From contig CAMDOP010000137.1 in NCBI GenBank assembly GCA_945903675.1, positions 1 through 8,065 on the forward strand: a DNA stretch of 8,065 nucleotides, in the 5' to 3' direction. Both the position numbers and the translations under genes were made by a program. Shown piece by piece: positions 6,518 to 8,065 of the stretch (its first letter is position 1; the number at the start of each line of letters is the position of its first letter). The notes beneath the pieces were generated by a model, which was given only the letters and a program-made list of their open reading frames with translations, had not been told where the DNA came from and did not search any database. Source of the stretch: Crenothrix polyspora. Lineage in GTDB: Bacteria > Pseudomonadota > Gammaproteobacteria > Methylococcales > Methylomonadaceae.

Positions 6518-8065
6518 ATGAAAAGTAATAAGCTACTATTGATATTGTATGGATTTTCATTAATAGTGTTTCATTGCCAAGCGGTTATGGCGAAGAACAC
6601 TGGCAATTATCTGACATCTGCAAATGTTGATACAATTATAGCGCAGGCATTTCAAGAAGCTAGTAAAGGTAACAACAAGGCTGTAACTGTGGCAGTAGTC
6701 GATCGCGTAGGAAACGTTTTGGGTGTTTTTCAAAGTACTGCTGCCGCCAATCCTGATCCTCCTACTGCTCCTGGCGTTGGTATACTGACCACTATTCAAT
6801 CTGGTCGATTTACAGGGCCTCGTCCGCCGCCGCAACCATTATTGGGTTCACAAGGAACTCTTGCGGTATTTGGAGTCAATCCAGCAACACAAAAGTCAGG
6901 AATTGGTGGAGGAGCTGGAGGTGGTCTTGAAGGAGCGCAGGTCCCTGCAACTTTGGCTGCAATCTCGAAAGCGATTACTGCTGCGTATCTTTCTTCTTCA
7001 AAAGGCAATGCTTTTTCAAGTTATACAGCGGCTCAAATTATTCAAGAACATTTCAATCTTGGTGTCTTAAATGTGCCTTCAGGCCCTCTTTTTGGAGTTC
7101 AGTTCAGTCAATTGCCTTGTGGTGATTTAGTACAACAAGGTGACGTCGTCCAGGGCATTGGTCCGCGCCGATCGCCACTGGGATTTTCTGGTCAAAGGGG
7201 GGGGCTTCCTTTATATCTTAATGGTAATTTGGTCGGAGGGATTGGGGTTGTATCTACAGCTTTTTATTCTATTGAATTGAATATATACAAACCAGCAGCC
7301 AGTTCTGATGAGAGAATTGCAATTGCTGGAAGTTATGGTTTTTTGGCCCCACAGACAATAAGAGCCAATAGAATAACAGTCAATGGATTAACACTTAGAT
7401 ATACATCAATTAATGATAATCAGATCTTTTCAAATCCTTACGCTGCCACTTACCCAACCAGTAGTCAAGGAAGTATTGTAAGTGTACCCGAATATTTCAC
7501 TGCTCCGACACGAGATGGAGTTGCTTTTGGGTCAAGTGAATCTGGAATTACTGCTGTACCAAAAGGGTCACCATTTTTCGGTCTTAATCCTCAGGCATAT
7601 GTATTATCAGATTTAAAAAATAATATTAGTAATAGATATCCTCCTATAGATGGTAATCTGAATGGATCCGGAAACAATATTCAGCGGTTAACAAGCCAAA
7701 ATGTTACAAATATATTGCGTAAAAGTATAAGTGTAAGTAATAAAAGTCGATCACAAGTTAGGGTGCCTTTGGGAAAGTCGACTGCTCATGTAACTCAAGT
7801 AGTAGTGGACACAAAGGGGACAATATTGGGTATATTAATCCCTGCAGATCCTCTGGTTGATAGTATTGACGTATCATTACAAAAAGCAAGAACTAGTGCT
7901 TTCTTTGACAGTAAAGAAGCAGCGGAGGATTTGAACACTACATTTAGTAGTTATGTTAAAAACACACAACGTTTGATACCGTTTGCAACTAAAGGAGCAA
8001 TATTTACTGATGGGTCAGCACTAACTCCTAGAGCATTAGGTAACATTGCAAGGCCTTTGTTCCCT
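6518..8065 (+). CDS. exported protein with two GlcG/HbpS-like (DUF336) domains, 3' end outside the window
   Basis: The frame stays open from ATG 6518 to the window edge, giving 516 residues with no stop. Residues 1-25 look like a type I signal peptide: basic start, hydrophobic core, and VMA before a likely cut after Ala25. Domain 1, about residues 32-245, has the GlcG/HbpS pattern: a helix, then VAVVDRVGNVLGVF (58-71), a helix with KAITAA (151-156), a GFSGQRGG loop (222-229) and a closing NGNLVGGIGVV strand. It carries inserts rich in Pro and Gly not seen in the short, roughly 140-residue family members. After a linker of about 170 residues a second copy begins: VVVDTKGTILGIL (428-440) and KARTSA (456-461). 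Known members of the family bind haem or other small ligands, but haem binding by this protein is inference. Its place behind the cytochrome genes suggests a periplasmic partner of them. The 285-base gap and its own ribosome site suggest it could be transcribed separately. Confidence 0.82.
   Translation, partial: MKSNKLLLILYGFSLIVFHCQAVMAKNTGNYLTSANVDTIIAQAFQEASKGNNKAVTVAVVDRVGNVLGVFQSTAAANPDPPTAPGVGILTTIQSGRFTGPRPPPQPLLGSQGTLAVFGVNPATQKSGIGGGAGGGLEGAQVPATLAAISKAITAAYLSSSKGNAFSSYTAAQIIQEHFNLGVLNVPSGPLFGVQFSQLPCGDLVQQGDVVQGIGPRRSPLGFSGQRGGLPLYLNGNLVGGIGVVSTAFYSIELNIYKPAASSDERIAIAGSYGFLAPQTIRANRITVNGLTLRYTSINDNQIFSNPYAATYPTSSQGSIVSVPEYFTAPTRDGVAFGSSESGITAVPKGSPFFGLNPQAYVLSDLKNNISNRYPPIDGNLNGSGNNIQRLTSQNVTNILRKSISVSNKSRSQVRVPLGKSTAHVTQVVVDTKGTILGILIPADPLVDSIDVSLQKARTSAFFDSKEAAEDLNTTFSSYVKNTQRLIPFATKGAIFTDGSALTPRALGNIARPLFP

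Noticed and set aside
6560..7070. Open frames on both strands of 69 to 91 codons
   Set aside because: All overlap the GlcG-like gene, whose signal peptide and family motifs support the frame running from 6518 to the window edge.

Overview
The window (8065 bases, AT-rich, all genes on the + strand) looks like part of a Gram-negative bacterial chromosome, most likely a proteobacterium. This is suggested by c-type cytochromes carrying multiple haem-attachment motifs, a signal peptide on the last gene, and compact co-directional genes. I cannot name the species. There are no RNA genes, insertion sequences or CRISPR arrays that I can support.

Layout: (1) positions 1-798 hold the 3' end of a c-type cytochrome gene that enters from the left edge. 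(2) An AT-rich gap of about 170 bases follows. (3) Positions 970-6229 hold three tightly spaced genes. The first encodes a soluble flavoprotein fused to two cyclic-nucleotide-binding-like domains and a four-cluster iron-sulfur module. The second encodes a five-helix membrane protein with two HX13H pairs, predicted to be a dihaem cytochrome b. The third encodes a protein with a cytoplasmic FHA domain, one membrane helix and ten CXXCH haem sites outside the membrane. (4) A 285-base gap contains small inverted and direct repeats. (5) An exported protein with two GlcG/HbpS-like domains runs off the right edge at 8065.

Read together, the genes form a plausible electron route across the inner membrane: cytoplasmic NAD(P)H, FAD, four [4Fe-4S] clusters, two haems b in the membrane, ten haems c in the periplasm, and then possibly the upstream cytochrome and the downstream GlcG-like protein. 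Two of the three core proteins carry domains that usually sense signals (cyclic-nucleotide-binding-like and FHA), so the pathway may be gated from the cytoplasm. The domain calls are read from the sequence. The assembled pathway, its direction and its final partner are inference.
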